From NCBI RefSeq assembly GCF_023008165.1, contig NZ_JAKQZA010000007.1, forward strand, positions 62,001 to 126,000: DNA of 64,000 bases, in the 5' to 3' direction. The position numbers and the translations under genes were made by a program. The notes below the pieces were generated by a model. It made no database searches. It was given only the letters and a program-made list of their open reading frames with translations, and was not told where the DNA came from. The stretch comes from Kordiimonas laminariae. GTDB lineage: Bacteria; Pseudomonadota; Alphaproteobacteria; Sphingomonadales; Kordiimonadaceae. Positions 63,600 to 64,000 of this stretch are shown here, in pieces (within the stretch, counting starts at the first letter, position 1; every line of letters begins with the position of its first letter).

Positions 63600-63674
63600 T
63601 GACGCGGTTCCATTTTACTTTGGCAGCTTATGCATATTATTCTGCTCACCAATCGCAACTATAATCAGTTTGGC

Positions 63675-63956
63675 ATGAACAGCACACTCATTATCGCCGC
63701 TTATTTAGGTACGCTCAGTTTTATAACACTATGCATGTATGGATGGGATAAACGCGCCTCGATTAAAGGTAATTGGCGGGTAAAGGAAAATACCTTGCAC
63801 CTGTTCGCCATTCTCGGCGGCTGGCCTGGCGCGATTTGTGGGCAAAAGCTCTTTAAACACAAAACGAAGAAACGGTCGTTTCGCATCCGTTTCTTCGCTA
63901 CATGTTTTATAAATATCGCAGCCGGTATCTGGCTCTATCAACGCTTTATTCTTTAG
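63675..63956 (+). CDS. DUF1294 family small membrane protein
   Basis: The 93-residue protein has two hydrophobic stretches with the DUF1294 core CMYGWDKRASIKGNWRVKENTLHLFAILGGWPGAICGQKLFKHKTKKRSF between them. Its function is unknown in any species to my knowledge. ATG 63675 starts at the first hydrophobic segment; an in-frame ATG at 63630 would add 15 polar residues and has a slightly better upstream GGCAG, so the start is uncertain. Confidence 0.82.
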   Translation: MNSTLIIAAYLGTLSFITLCMYGWDKRASIKGNWRVKENTLHLFAILGGWPGAICGQKLFKHKTKKRSFRIRFFATCFINIAAGIWLYQRFIL

Positions 63957-64000
63957 CCGTCGCTGCGCAACGTGGATCAGCTTTCTGAAGCGCTGCGATT

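Noticed and set aside
63946-64000. Possible minus-strand gene end at the right edge (a frame ending LQKADPRCAATAKE)
   Set aside because: Only about 17 codons are visible and another frame is also open, so a gene cannot be supported from the window.

Overview
This 64 kb window is chromosomal DNA of moderate GC content. It is densely coded, and no gap without a gene exceeds about 300 bp; the longest is the 296 bp between the branched-chain dehydrogenase operon and the nitroreductase. The gene content points to a marine-type alphaproteobacterium, possibly of the Kordiimonadales. The evidence is a methionine synthase split into two genes behind metF and an ArsR-methyltransferase fusion, a trans-4-hydroxyproline pathway, a periplasmic sulfite dehydrogenase, an Fbp/Fut-type iron transporter with PiuC, and PEP-CTERM surface proteins. 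The genus is inference. No phage, insertion sequence, CRISPR array or rRNA operon was seen.

Layout. 0-6 kb: the 3' end of an autotransporter, then a complete polyamine module. An AdoMet decarboxylase of the eukaryotic type and spermidine synthase (minus) are divergent from agmatinase and arginine decarboxylase (plus), so arginine can be taken to spermidine from one divergent promoter. 6-13 kb: a pirin, a PAS-AraC regulator, a four-gene hydroxyproline catabolic operon and a TauE/SafE permease behind a perfect 18-bp palindrome. 13-18 kb: a MacAB-like efflux system and a BaiN-like flavoprotein. 18-20.6 kb: two tandem tRNA-Thr(UGU) genes, a secreted hydrolase and a glycosyltransferase. 20.6-26.2 kb: a one-carbon/methionine operon (ArsR-methyltransferase, metF, metH N-part, metH C-part), with ATAAAG/CTTTAT inverted repeats at its promoter.

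26-40 kb: MlaA lipoprotein, three PEP-CTERM proteins flanking an IorAB-type molybdenum dehydrogenase, an MFS-YaaA pair, DoxX-like protein with a PLP-dependent sulfur amino acid lyase, an orphan hybrid-free sensor kinase, glyoxalase I and free-methionine-R-sulfoxide reductase. 40-46 kb: an iron locus. A lipoprotein with three Gly-Glu repeat blocks is divergent from PiuC across a Fur-like site and a perfect 20-bp palindrome; the FbpC/FbpA genes and the FbpB permease follow.

46-64 kb: YceI-cytochrome b561-YceI operon, sulfite dehydrogenase SorAB, branched-chain 2-oxoacid dehydrogenase operon (E1 alpha, E1 beta, E2, E3), nitroreductase, an M1 metallopeptidase, a second TauE/SafE permease, small lipoproteins, a metallophosphoesterase, an XRE regulator divergent from a small membrane protein, a GIY-YIG protein and a DUF1294 protein.

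The most unusual items are the eukaryotic-type AdoMet decarboxylase (about 3.0 kb), the Gly-Glu repeat lipoprotein in the iron locus (about 41 kb) and several strong palindromes without a known regulator. I did not see a convincing wholly new multi-gene system. All functional calls rest on reading motifs by eye, without database searches.
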